Shown here: positions 51,554-59,951 of the stretch, one piece after another | Numbering within the stretch: position 1 is the first letter of the stretch | Layout of the letters: each line of letters opens with the position of its first letter | Source of the DNA: Clostridiales bacterium | GTDB taxonomy: Bacteria > Bacillota > Clostridia > Saccharofermentanales > DTU023 | DNA: 64,000 bases | Direction of reading: 5' to 3' | Assembly (NCBI GenBank): GCA_004556455.1 | Contig: SFGY01000003.1 | Coordinates: 62,001-126,000 of the forward strand | The notes under the pieces: generated by a model | Told to the model about the DNA's origin: nothing | The model's input: only the letters and a program-made list of their open reading frames with translations | The model's database searches: none | Program-made: the position numbers and the translations under genes

Positions 51554-52558
51554 TTACACCTCGTCAGACCAGTCGTCATCGGCCTCAAATTCGAGTTTCA
51601 GCAAGTCGCGGATAGCCGTGGCGATACCGTTTTCGTCAATGCCATGGAAGGACATCAGGTCTTCGTGGTAGCCGATGGGGGAGAAACGATCCTGAACGCC
51701 CAGGCGGCGGAAGGCGCAGCCCATGCCGCTCTCAGCGATACATTCGGCGACAGCTCCGCCAAGACCGCCGATGACCGTAGCGTCTTCGGCCGTGATAATG
51801 CGGCGGGTGTCGTGGACGGCTTTGAGAACGGCTTCTTTATCCAGAGGTTTCAGGGTGTGCATATCGAGCACGCGGACGTGCACATGATCGCTCGCTTCGA
51901 GTTCGCGGGCGGCCTGCAGAGCCTGGAAAACGGCGGAGCCGCAGGCGATGATGCAGGCGTCGCTGCCTTCGTGCAGTTGCACGGCCTTGCCGAGTTCGTA
52001 GCCGTAATCCGCTTTGTCGTACACGACCTGGTCAAAGCCGCGGTTGATGCGGATATACATCGGGCCTTCGTGTTCAACGGCGGCGGCCACGACATTGGCG
52101 GTTTCCATGCCGTCGGCGGGGCAGACCACCGTGAGATTGGCCATGCTGCGCATGATCGCCAGGTCTTCGGTGGAGTGATGGGTGGATCCGGCCTGCCCGA
52201 AGGAGGTTCCGGCATGGGTTCCCAGCATTTTCACGTTGAGGTTCTGGTAGCAGATGTCCGTGTGCACCTGGTCGAGGGCACGGCAGGAGTTAAAGATGGC
52301 GAAGGTGCAGGTGAAGGGGATGAGTCCGGCTTTGGCCATGCCTGCAGCGACCCCCATCATATTTTGCTCGGCGATGCCGACGTTGTAGAGGCGTTCCGGG
52401 AATTTCTGCCCGAAGAAGCCGATCTTGGTGGATTTGGCGAGGTCGGCGGTGAGCGCCACGATGCGGGGGTTGTCCTCGGCGAGTTCGCAGAGACGCTTGG
52501 CGTAGACTTCGGCGGTGGAAAGTTTGGTCGTATCGAGACTGGTATAGGTAAGTGCCAT
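51554..52558 (-). CDS. transketolase, C-terminal subunit
   Basis: 334-residue second half of a split transketolase (pyrimidine and C-terminal domains). Motifs are NVGIAEQNMMGVAAGMAKAG, with the Glu that activates thiamine diphosphate, FGQAGSTHHSTEDLAIMRSM, VVCPADGMETANVVAAAVEH, MYIRINRG, and the C-terminal TAEDATVIGGLGGAVAECI. Split transketolases are common in Bacillota and some act on special sugars (apulose, for example) rather than in the pentose phosphate path. The gene lies 4 bases after the N subunit and 3 bases before the SCP2-like gene, so they are co-translated. AAAGGAG precedes the ATG. Confidence 0.94.
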   Translation of the reverse strand: MALTYTSLDTTKLSTAEVYAKRLCELAEDNPRIVALTADLAKSTKIGFFGQKFPERLYNVGIAEQNMMGVAAGMAKAGLIPFTCTFAIFNSCRALDQVHTDICYQNLNVKMLGTHAGTSFGQAGSTHHSTEDLAIMRSMANLTVVCPADGMETANVVAAAVEHEGPMYIRINRGFDQVVYDKADYGYELGKAVQLHEGSDACIIACGSAVFQALQAARELEASDHVHVRVLDMHTLKPLDKEAVLKAVHDTRRIITAEDATVIGGLGGAVAECIAESGMGCAFRRLGVQDRFSPIGYHEDLMSFHGIDENGIATAIRDLLKLEFEADDDWSDEV

Positions 52559-52562
52559 GAGT

Positions 52563-53426
52563 TTACGCTCCTTTCAAGGCGGCGAGGCGCTCTTCGTAAT
52601 AGCGGTCAAGGCTGGCAAAAGCCTTGTCGCGCAGTTCTTCGTTGATGGCGCCATAGTGCCATTTGTAGTCACCGGCGGCAAAATCGACACCCTGCCCTTT
52701 GACGGTGTCTAAAATCAGACAGGTCGGTTTATCCTTGCAGGCCAGGGCATCGTCCAGAGCTTTATCCATGGCCTGGAAATCGTGGCCGTTCACGGTGATG
52801 GTGTTGAAGCCGAAGGCCTCCCATTTTTTGTCGAAAGGTTCGAGCTTCATGACATCTTCGGTCGGGCCGTCAATCATGTCTTTATTGCGATCGACCATGG
52901 TGATGAGGTTGGTCGCCTTAAAGTTGGCGGCGGCCATGGCGGCCTCCCAGATGGAGCCTTCGTCGCATTCGCCGTCACCCAGCATACAGTAGGTGAGATA
53001 ATCTTTTTTCAGATAAGTCGCCGCGAGCGCCGTGCCCAGGGCGATGGAGAGGCCGTGGCCGAGAGAGCCGGTGCTGGCGTCGACGCCGGGGACCTTGGTG
53101 GAGTCGAGGTGAATGCCCAGCTTGGAGCCGGTGAGGTTAAAGGTTTTCAGATCTTCTTTGGCGATGTAGCCGAGATCGGCGAGAATCGCCACAAAGCCGA
53201 TACCGGCATGTCCCTTGGACATGATGAAACGATCGCGATCTTCCCAGTCGGGATTTTTGGGATCAATTTTCATGCGGTGGTAGTAGAGCAGCGTGGCCAT
53301 GTCGATCATGCTGAGTGCGCCGCCCAGATGGCCGCTGCCTGCATAGAACACCGTCTGCACAATGGTGTGGCGCAGCTCGTTCGCTTTGGCTTCGAGGGCC
53401 AGAAGTTCATCTCTTGTGAGTGCCAT
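52563..53426 (-). CDS. transketolase, N-terminal subunit
   Basis: 287-residue thiamine diphosphate-binding half. Motifs are VFYAGSGHLGGALSMIDMAT, SKGHAGIGFVAIL, the GSLGHGLSIALGTALA stretch and the cofactor motif GDGECDEGSIWEAAMAAANF followed by NLITMVDRNKDMIDGPTEDV. Both cofactor ligands are present. AGAGGAGG precedes the ATG. It lies between the aminotransferase and the transketolase C subunit with 11- and 4-base gaps. The donor and acceptor cannot be inferred from the sequence. Confidence 0.94.
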   Translation of the reverse strand: MALTRDELLALEAKANELRHTIVQTVFYAGSGHLGGALSMIDMATLLYYHRMKIDPKNPDWEDRDRFIMSKGHAGIGFVAILADLGYIAKEDLKTFNLTGSKLGIHLDSTKVPGVDASTGSLGHGLSIALGTALAATYLKKDYLTYCMLGDGECDEGSIWEAAMAAANFKATNLITMVDRNKDMIDGPTEDVMKLEPFDKKWEAFGFNTITVNGHDFQAMDKALDDALACKDKPTCLILDTVKGQGVDFAAGDYKWHYGAINEELRDKAFASLDRYYEERLAALKGA

Positions 53427-53437
53427 AGTTCCTCCTC

Positions 53438-54697
53438 TTATTTCAGCAGATCCGCATGATCCTTTTTGACCGCGCGGAAGGCTTCGGCGGCAATTTCGCC
53501 GGTATGTCTGATGTCCTCTTCGCTGAGGGCACAGTTGATGAAGTTATTGTGGTGGTTGGCGAAGAAAGCCCCGCGGCGCACGCATTCCGCGATAAACGCC
53601 TGGTGAATGCTGTGGTTGGGGTCATCTTCGAGACGCATGAAGGGCATGGAGCTGGCGCCGGAGAAGTGGAGCCTGAAGCCTTCGGCTTCGGCGGCTGCAC
53701 ACATGACTTGTTCAAACTTTTTGCCCAGATTGAGCATAAGCTCGGCGGCGTTCAGTTCACGCATTTTGTGAATGCAGGCGACGGCAGCGGCCATGGGTAC
53801 GGCGGAGAGCCAGTAGCTTCCGGTGTAGAAAACCGAGCCGACGGCTGATTTCAGCTCCTGTCGGCCGACCAGGGCAGAGATGTTGTAGCCATTCGCCAAA
53901 GCTTTGCAGTAACAGCTCAGATCTGCTTTGATGCCAAAGTGGTGGTCAGAGCCTTTCATATCCAGGCGGAAGCCACAGCGCACGTCATCGAAAATCAGCA
54001 CGATACCGTTTTTGTCGCAGAGCTCGCGCACACCTTTCCAGAAGCCCTCCACAGGCATTTCGTTGTCGCCGAAGGCAGGGTGATGATAGGGGGTGCCAAT
54101 GACACAGGCTACGTTGCCAGGATTTTCCTCGATGGCCCGGCGCACGGCCTCAAGATCGTTGAAGGGCACGCTGATGACATTGCACATATCCTCTTCGATG
54201 ACGCCGGGATAGCCCAGAGCTGTCATCCAGGGAGCGACGCCGTGGTAGCCGCCGTTGAACTTGATAATCTTTTTGCGCCCGGTGGCCGCGCGGGCGGTCA
54301 GCATGGCGAGGTTGGTGACATCACCGCCGTTTTTGGCGAAGAAAGCCCATTCTGCCGATTCGATCGTGTCGACGAGCAGCTCCGCAAGCTCGACCATTTT
54401 GGGGGAAGCCAGGGTGGTGCAGTTGCCGATCTCCGCCTGTTTGCGAGCCGCAGCCTCGACATCCGGATCCGCGTAGCCCAGCACGTTCGGCCCATAGGCG
54501 CACATGTAATCAATAAAATTGTTGCCGTCGATATCCCAGAAGTGACTGCCTTTGGCATGGTCAACATAGAAGGGAAAGGCGGAAACGGGAATCATGCAGG
54601 CCTCGGCTGGCCCCAGGTGGCCGTAAATTCCGCAGGGAATGATCTCGGAAGCCCGGCTGAAAAGCTTTTGGCTCTTGCTGTATTGATATGTTTCCAT
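53438..54697 (-). CDS. class III aminotransferase (glutamate-1-semialdehyde aminomutase-like)
   Basis: 419-residue PLP enzyme. It has GSHFWDIDGNNFIDYMCAYG, FAKNGGDVTNLAMLTARAAT, FNGGYHGVAPW, VLIFDDVRCGFRL (Asp237/238 region) and the PLP Lys265 in YCKALANGYNISALVG. GSYWLSAVPMAAAVA replaces the GTLSGNPLAMAAG-type loop of true aminomutases, so the substrate probably differs from glutamate semialdehyde. AAAGGAGG precedes the ATG. No other tetrapyrrole genes are near. Gaps to its operon neighbours are 11 bases on each side. It would add or move an amino group on the product or substrate of the split transketolase. Confidence 0.9.
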   Translation of the reverse strand: METYQYSKSQKLFSRASEIIPCGIYGHLGPAEACMIPVSAFPFYVDHAKGSHFWDIDGNNFIDYMCAYGPNVLGYADPDVEAAARKQAEIGNCTTLASPKMVELAELLVDTIESAEWAFFAKNGGDVTNLAMLTARAATGRKKIIKFNGGYHGVAPWMTALGYPGVIEEDMCNVISVPFNDLEAVRRAIEENPGNVACVIGTPYHHPAFGDNEMPVEGFWKGVRELCDKNGIVLIFDDVRCGFRLDMKGSDHHFGIKADLSCYCKALANGYNISALVGRQELKSAVGSVFYTGSYWLSAVPMAAAVACIHKMRELNAAELMLNLGKKFEQVMCAAAEAEGFRLHFSGASSMPFMRLEDDPNHSIHQAFIAECVRRGAFFANHHNNFINCALSEEDIRHTGEIAAEAFRAVKKDHADLLK

Positions 54698-54708
54698 GCT
54701 GTCCTCCT

Positions 54709-55470
54709 TTAGCTGAGATAGCCCGAAACCTGGGCGAGGAGTTTGTTCAGGTCGTCGACCATGGGGACGGTGCCCGAAATGGCCAGACTTCCGTTGCCGA
54801 TGCAGGCGTAGCTGTCCATCGTTCCGCTGAGAATGCCGTTGGCGACGTCGATGGAACTGAAGTGCATGGTGGCATCCGGCCGTTCGCAGCTCCCTTTTTC
54901 CACGCTAATGTGGTGATCTCTGACCTTGAGGGTCAGACCAACATCCTCCAGCTGGATGAGAATATTGCCATCGGCGATGCGGCTGGCGTTAACCTGGCCC
55001 AGCGGATCCAGTTCAGCCACCTGAGCAAGAGCGAAAAAGGCCACATATGCGGTGAGCAGTGTGCTGCTGCGTTTGAACTCCGGGTCGGCCGCGAGCTCTG
55101 AGGGATCGGGTTTCAGGTAAGCCGTGAGACGCTCGGCAAGCTGCGTAAAGGTGCTTTTGAGGAAGCCGATGTGCGAAAAACCACGGGTGGGAATGGGATT
55201 TGCCTGGCCATCAACCATGCGGTTAAAGTGTTCTGGGCCGGTAAAACGCAGGCTCATGTTGGCGCTGGCGCCTGCATCCTCGTGGGCTTTACATTGGCCA
55301 TTGCGAAAATCCAGAACCATGGGCTTAATCTCCGGGATCACAAAACGAATGGAGGTTTTGGCTCCATGAATCAGCCCTGCTGCTGTGCTGTCAAGTTCGC
55401 AGAGATCCTCCATTGTACGGAGAATAGCGTGCAAGTTGATCGCAGCTAAAACTTTCAGATCTTTTTGCAT
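54709..55470 (-). CDS. SCP2-like (sterol carrier) domain protein A
   Basis: 253-residue protein, first gene of the operon. The C-terminal half is SCP2-like: NILIQLEDVGLTLKVRDHHI, then DATMHFSSIDVANGILSGTM and ACIGNGSLAISGTVPMVDDL. The N-terminal half repeats the pattern (TSIRFVIPEIKPMVLDF, then NMSLRFTGPEHFNRMVDGQA), so it also looks like a tandem of two domains. SCP2 domains bind lipids or acyl chains in a hydrophobic tunnel. AGGAGG lies 10 bases before ATG 55470; an open frame to 55656 runs into the promoter region and is not coding. It is paralogous in architecture to the gene at 50765-51550, though the sequences have diverged. Confidence 0.65.
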   Translation of the reverse strand: MQKDLKVLAAINLHAILRTMEDLCELDSTAAGLIHGAKTSIRFVIPEIKPMVLDFRNGQCKAHEDAGASANMSLRFTGPEHFNRMVDGQANPIPTRGFSHIGFLKSTFTQLAERLTAYLKPDPSELAADPEFKRSSTLLTAYVAFFALAQVAELDPLGQVNASRIADGNILIQLEDVGLTLKVRDHHISVEKGSCERPDATMHFSSIDVANGILSGTMDSYACIGNGSLAISGTVPMVDDLNKLLAQVSGYLS

Positions 55471-55745
55471 GAGTTCTTTTCCTCCTTCTTGACGTTTGAC
55501 GATCGTCTGACGAGTTATCACTGACGGGTTGTTGCTTGACAAGGTTTCGTTTGACAGGACAAGCCAGATTTTTATAGGGAAAACAAGGTTCAAGGGTTTT
55601 ATTCTCCAGCATCTGCTGCTGAAGGTTGGGGGATCAAAGTTCAGGGGCTTCTGCACCCCAGCATCTTCCGCTGAATTTACAGAAGCAGTGAACGGATGTA
55701 CAACAGGGGATGACTGATGTACAGCACATCATGAAGAGCGACAAA

Positions 55746-55769
55746 TTTCGAGTGAGTGCTCACTCGAAA
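55746..55769. promoter_or_regulatory. TetR-type operator
   Basis: TTTCGAGTGAG, TG, CTCACTCGAAA is a perfect inverted repeat with 11-bp half-sites. It lies 2 bases downstream of the -10 of the operon promoter, over the expected start of transcription, an ideal place for repression. GAGTGAG/CTCACTC half-sites are common in TetR operators. The TetR gene at 49949 is the natural candidate to bind it. Confidence 0.8.
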
Positions 55770-55771
55770 AT

Positions 55772-55800
55772 AATTTAGACAAATGCCCTATCTTTGTCAA
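55772..55800 (-). promoter_or_regulatory. promoter of the SCP2/aminotransferase/transketolase operon
   Basis: On the minus strand a perfect -35 TTGACA (plus 55795-55800) is followed after exactly 17 bases by -10 TAAATT (plus 55772-55777). Confidence 0.82.
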
Positions 55801-56018
55801 CACAAGATCTGAATAAATAGCGAAAAGATCAAAAAATGGCCAGTTTTCAAAGGCAATCTTTCATTCCCGCCGTGAAAGGGGGCGCTTTTGTCAATGCACA
55901 GTAAGATTTTTCTGCTGCCCTGAATCTCATGCGCTGTTAAGGATCTGCAGTGCGGCAGGGGAGTCATGCGCACTAAGGGAGTTAAGTGCAATCCAAAACC
56001 TCACGCTTTTCCTCGAAG

Positions 56019-56876
56019 TCAGAGAGGGCTGAGTTCCGAGAGGAAGGGTTCAAAAAGGAGACCCTCCCGCGGATCGATCCCGGCGGCTTCTGTCGGCTGA
56101 ATGACCCGGCTGATAAAGTCGGCGGCGCGGCGCACGGAAGCAACGAGCTCTGTGCCTTTAGCGGCTCCGGCCGTCACAATGGCGGCGAGCATGTCGCCGG
56201 TTCCGGAGCGCTTCACCCCATAGCGCGGGCTTTGCACCAGGGTGGCACGTTCTCCCGGCTCAAAGCAGAAATTAGCCATGCCTTCGCCGTCGGGAATGCC
56301 GGTGATGACCACGGCCTTTGCGCCCCTGGCCTGCAGCCTGCGGGCAATCTCCGTAAGCTCCGCAGAACTCCAGCTCCTGCCGCCATCTGCATCATGGTAG
56401 GGAAAATCGGAAAGAAGACAGGCTTCGGTCACGTTGGGCGTGATGATGTCGGCCTGGGCGAGCAGCAAATCATAGGCCCTGACCATTTCCGGAGGAAAAG
56501 CGGAATAACGAACACCACCTCCGCCAAGTACGGGATCGACCACAAGACGGGTGTCTTTACTCCTCAAGTCCCCCAGGATCCGGCTGACGACCTCGACTTC
56601 TTCGACCGATCCCAGAAAGCCGCTCAGGATGCTGTCGAAGTGGACACCGAGCTTTTTCCATTCCGTGGCATAAGGGATAATATGTTCAGCAAAATCAAGG
56701 TAATAGGTGCTTTTATAGCCGGTCTGGTTGGAGAGAATGGCCGTGGGCAGAGGACAAGCCTGAACGCCCAGCGCAGAAATCAAAGGCATGGCGACGCTGA
56801 GCGAGCAGCGCCCGAGGCCGGACAGATCGTTGATCACCGCGGCTTTTTTTATGTTTTCGCTTAGATCAGCGGGCAT
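56019..56876 (-). CDS. pyridoxamine/pyridoxal kinase-like protein
   Basis: Ribokinase-superfamily kinase that phosphorylates B6 vitamers. The 285-residue protein begins KKAAVINDLSGLGRCSLSVA, the marker start of the PdxY/pyridoxamine kinase type, followed by LPTAILSNQTGY. It has VVDPVLGGGG, ADIITPNVTEACLL and the catalytic loop KRSGTGDMLAAIV. ATG 56876 overlaps the proline iminopeptidase gene by 11 bases, so translation is probably coupled; no separate ribosome binding site is seen. A frame extending to 56969 lies inside that gene. It would supply PLP for enzymes such as the two aminotransferases in the window, though no direct link is shown. Confidence 0.9.
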   Translation of the reverse strand: MPADLSENIKKAAVINDLSGLGRCSLSVAMPLISALGVQACPLPTAILSNQTGYKSTYYLDFAEHIIPYATEWKKLGVHFDSILSGFLGSVEEVEVVSRILGDLRSKDTRLVVDPVLGGGGVRYSAFPPEMVRAYDLLLAQADIITPNVTEACLLSDFPYHDADGGRSWSSAELTEIARRLQARGAKAVVITGIPDGEGMANFCFEPGERATLVQSPRYGVKRSGTGDMLAAIVTAGAAKGTELVASVRRAADFISRVIQPTEAAGIDPREGLLFEPFLSELSPL

Positions 56877-57840
56877 AGCGTTTATAGCGTTCGACGGCCG
56901 AGAGCAAGGCCTCGGCGATCTCCTCTTCTCCCGAAGAATGACCGGCGAGCGGAGCAATTTGCAGCTCACAATTCCTGAACCCCCGGGCGAGTTTCCAGGC
57001 CGTTTCCGGCGGGCAGATCATGTCGTAACGACCATTGACGATAAAGCAGGGGATATCGGCAATTTTAGCCTGTTGTTTCAGAATGATGCTGCCGGCTTTG
57101 TCGAGCTCGTTGTTGAGGAAGTAGTGGCACTCAATTTTGGAGATGGCAATGGCCTTGTAGAGAGCATCAGCCTCACCTTCGTCATCTTCAGCACGGGGGC
57201 TTGACGGTGCAGGGTCGAGACAGAGCAGAGAACCTTCCCAGCCGGCCCAGGCAAGACAGGCGGCGTTACGGGTGGCCTCATCTTCTGAATTGAAAAGGGC
57301 ATAATAGCTGCGGACAATCTCCTGTGGCGCCGTGTCTTTGGGCAGAACGGAGAGGAATTTTTCCCAGTTTTCGGGGAAAAAACGCGCGGCACCGCCGCCG
57401 ATAAACCAGTCGATTTCGTCTTGAGTGCAGAGAAAAATCCCACGGAGGATCAGGGCGTTCACGCGCTCAGGAGCGTGGAGCGCGTAGAGCAGAGCCAGGG
57501 TAGAACCCCAGCTGCCGCCAAAAACGATCCAGGAATCGATGCTGAGGTGTCGGCGCAGTTTTTCAATATCCTCAACGAGATCCCGGCTGGTATTTTCACG
57601 CAGTTCCCCATGTGGGCGGCTCAGGCCGCAGCCACGCTGGTCAAAGAGCACAATGCGGTAAAAGTCAGGATCAAAGTACTGGCGGTGGTAGGGCTGTGTG
57701 CCGCTCCCCGGTCCGCCGTGGAGAAAGAGTATGGCCTTGCCTTCAGGATTGCCCGATTCTTCGTAGTAGATTTCGTGCAGTTCGGAAACTTTCAGATAGC
57801 CTTTATGGGTGGGTTCGATGGGGGGAAAATAGTCGGCCAT
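56866..57840 (-). CDS. pip: proline iminopeptidase (S33 family alpha/beta hydrolase)
   Basis: Removes N-terminal proline from peptides. The 324-residue protein has ILFLHGGPGSGTQPYHRQYF (oxyanion hole), LFDQRGCGLSRPHG, the nucleophile elbow GGSWGSTLALLYAL (Ser), GRYDMICPPETAWKLA (Asp) and the C-terminal LAGHSSGE (His). These are the S33 prolyl iminopeptidase motifs. AAGGAGCAAGCC precedes the ATG. The next gene overlaps its end. A short acidic insertion (SSPRAEDDEGEAD, about residue 226) is unusual. Confidence 0.94.
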   Translation of the reverse strand: MADYFPPIEPTHKGYLKVSELHEIYYEESGNPEGKAILFLHGGPGSGTQPYHRQYFDPDFYRIVLFDQRGCGLSRPHGELRENTSRDLVEDIEKLRRHLSIDSWIVFGGSWGSTLALLYALHAPERVNALILRGIFLCTQDEIDWFIGGGAARFFPENWEKFLSVLPKDTAPQEIVRSYYALFNSEDEATRNAACLAWAGWEGSLLCLDPAPSSPRAEDDEGEADALYKAIAISKIECHYFLNNELDKAGSIILKQQAKIADIPCFIVNGRYDMICPPETAWKLARGFRNCELQIAPLAGHSSGEEEIAEALLSAVERYKRYAR

Positions 57841-58227
57841 GGCTTGCTCCTTAACCTTTCTCCTTTATTTTTGCTCCCTTAAACTATTTTTAAGAAGATC
57901 TGACTTAAGTGTTGCGATTGAAAACAACTGAATTTCAGCAGCTTCAGTTGTATATCCTCAGCTGCTTCAGCAGTTGAGCTTCCAGTTCAATATACACTAG
58001 ACGGAAGATGGACGGAAGATGCTTAGAACCAGACGGAATATGAATGAGATGCTGGCATTGAGGATGTAATGTACAGAACAATGAAAACGAGGATATTCCT
58101 GGAGATATTCATCTTGATATGATGTATGATAAATCAATAAAGTTGAAGAGATCATCAACAGCCCGCCACATCAGCCCGCAGGCTGCCCGGATCAAAATCA
58201 GCTTCACACTGCGGAGGAGAACTGCTT
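57841..58227. other. divergent intergenic region with short repeats
   Basis: About 390 bases between the divergent pip and serpin-like genes. It holds short direct repeats (AGACGGAAGATG near 57998 and 58011 and AGACGGAATATG near 58032) and nested complementary CAGCTTCAGTTG/CAGCTGCTTCAGCAGTTG words near 57935. Promoters for both genes should be here; TATGAT near 58117 is the only -10-like word noted. No gene is supported. Confidence 0.5.
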
Positions 58228-59937
58228 ATGCCCCATAGATCATCATTAAAAGGCCGGATACTCTGTCTTTCCCTGGCCGTCTTACTGCTCGTTTCAGCGA
58301 TTCCCTTCCTTCATTCCTTCGCAGGAAAAGCAGCACAGGTTTTTGCTGAGGAAGTTGCAGATGAGCTGGCGCCCTATCGTGCGACCCCTCTGAATCGTTC
58401 TTTTAAGCTCCCCGGCAAAGCGCCGAAGTGGGAGGAAGGCGAAAAAGAGGCCTTGCGGGAGCAGATGAAAAAGACTTTGCCAGCCCTGGCCTCTGAATTC
58501 AGCGAAGGCGAAGGGAATCAGATTTTCTCTCCTCTGGCCGCTTATCGTCAGCTTTCAGTGGCTGCAGAGCTTTCCTGCGGGGATCTGCAAAAAGATTTGC
58601 TGGCGTTTCTTGGGGCCTCATCCCCGGAGAAGCTTCGTTCAGCCGTTAAGAAAAGTCTTATCGAGGAACGCCGGGCGGCCATACGTAAAAACACAGGCCG
58701 CCATTTTATCAGTGAGCGCTCGCTCTGGCTCAACGCCAATACCCCCGAAGAGGCCGAAGCTCTGAAAGAAACTTTGCAGAAATGTGCTGAAAATACCTAC
58801 ACAAACAGCTATGCTCTGCCCTTTGCGGCTGGCGCGGCTCACTTTTCAGTGAGTGCCTGGCTGCGCTCCCTGCGCCCGGATGGAGGCTTTTACTTCGCCT
58901 CTCAGCCGACAGCAGCGGGGCAGGCTTCACTCTTTTCCGTTCCTCTTTATCGCAATGCTCAGTGTCTGCAATGCGCCCCCCATCACGTGGAAAGGGGGAC
59001 ATTTACTCGGGCGAATGGTCAGACTGCAGAGGTCGATTTTCTTTTCCTTGATGAAAGTGAGGCCGAAGTCTCTGAGACGGAGAACTTTCAGCGCGTGAGT
59101 CTGCCCCTGGGCGAAGATCGTCTCACCCTGATTCAGGCGAAGGACGGGGTACAGCCCGAAGGAGATGACCCGCTCGCCAGGCTGCTGTCCAGGCCAAAAG
59201 ATCTGGAAGAAGCGCTCTTTGGCGGATCCATGGAAACCCGTGCCGTGCATCTTGAGATTCCGTTATTTGAACTCAACGATCAGCCTGTGCTCAATGAAAC
59301 ATATAAAAAATTAGGCTTTGACGGGCTTTTCAAAGCGGATGAGAAGAATTTTTCCCAGCCGTCGCTGAGCTTTTTTGACTTTAGCCAGGAGCTGAGCCTG
59401 AAACTCACACCCTTTGGCCTGAATGTTATGGAAGAGAGCGGCGCTTTCCGTCCTGCGCTGGAAAAAGCAGGTGATGAGGATCCCGCATCGCCAGGCACTG
59501 TGGCCGAGAGTTCGGTGAAAGAGAGCCGCTCTGAAGTTTCGACAGCTGCTGATGAAACGGCGACAAAGTCGCTGTCCGGACAAAAGGAAGACGAGTCTTC
59601 TGGAGCCGGGGAAACTTTGGCCTCAGAGGGACAGCGTCAGCGTGAAGATTTCCCTGAAGAAGCTCCGCATTTCCGCTTCGACCGGCCTTTTATGCTTCTT
59701 CTGGATGGTCCCGAAGGCCTGCTCTATTTTGCGATTGTGCGTGATCCTTCGCTTGTTCTTCCTCCTGTGACGCTTGTCAAAGCGCAGCAGCCCGTGGCTC
59801 CGGCCCCTGCCGCTCCTGTACCGGCAGCCCCTGTACCAACGATTCCCCAGGGGCATGCCCCGGATGAAACGACACCTTTTGGCCGCCCTTACTCGTTACC
59901 TGTCGGCGTTACCGTCGCCACACAAAAATCCGGGTGA
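58228..59937 (+). CDS. secreted serpin-like protein with long insertion in the reactive loop
   Basis: 569-residue exported protein with a signal peptide (residues 1-34). The serpin pattern is seen in NQIFSPLAAYRQLSVAAEL (98-116) and GDLQKDLLAFLGA. The pre-loop strands follow (TYKKLGFDGLFKADEKNF, 358-375), then the distal end FRFDRPFMLLLDGPEGLLYF (482-501) with the conserved Arg-Pro-Phe. The hinge region (VMEESGAFRPALEKAG) lacks the short Ala-rich stretch of inhibitory serpins. About 65 acidic, Ser and Thr rich residues (412-478) occupy the reactive loop. A Pro/Ala-rich tail follows. GGAGGAG precedes the ATG. It overlaps in operon with the S41-type gene 14 bases downstream. Inhibitory activity is doubtful. 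Confidence 0.78.
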   Translation: MPHRSSLKGRILCLSLAVLLLVSAIPFLHSFAGKAAQVFAEEVADELAPYRATPLNRSFKLPGKAPKWEEGEKEALREQMKKTLPALASEFSEGEGNQIFSPLAAYRQLSVAAELSCGDLQKDLLAFLGASSPEKLRSAVKKSLIEERRAAIRKNTGRHFISERSLWLNANTPEEAEALKETLQKCAENTYTNSYALPFAAGAAHFSVSAWLRSLRPDGGFYFASQPTAAGQASLFSVPLYRNAQCLQCAPHHVERGTFTRANGQTAEVDFLFLDESEAEVSETENFQRVSLPLGEDRLTLIQAKDGVQPEGDDPLARLLSRPKDLEEALFGGSMETRAVHLEIPLFELNDQPVLNETYKKLGFDGLFKADEKNFSQPSLSFFDFSQELSLKLTPFGLNVMEESGAFRPALEKAGDEDPASPGTVAESSVKESRSEVSTAADETATKSLSGQKEDESSGAGETLASEGQRQREDFPEEAPHFRFDRPFMLLLDGPEGLLYFAIVRDPSLVLPPVTLVKAQQPVAPAPAAPVPAAPVPTIPQGHAPDETTPFGRPYSLPVGVTVATQKSG

Positions 59938-59951
59938 GGGCACTGTGACTG

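Larger units (their letters stand above)
55471..56018. other. leader and intergenic region upstream of the SCP2/transketolase operon
   Basis: No gene was supported. It holds the promoter and operator annotated at 55746-55800, a leader of about 270 bases, and downstream sequence up to the convergent end of the pyridoxamine kinase gene. The leader has direct repeats (CAGCATCTGCTGCTGAAGG near 55608 and CAGCATCTTCCGCTGAA near 55659). Confidence 0.55.
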
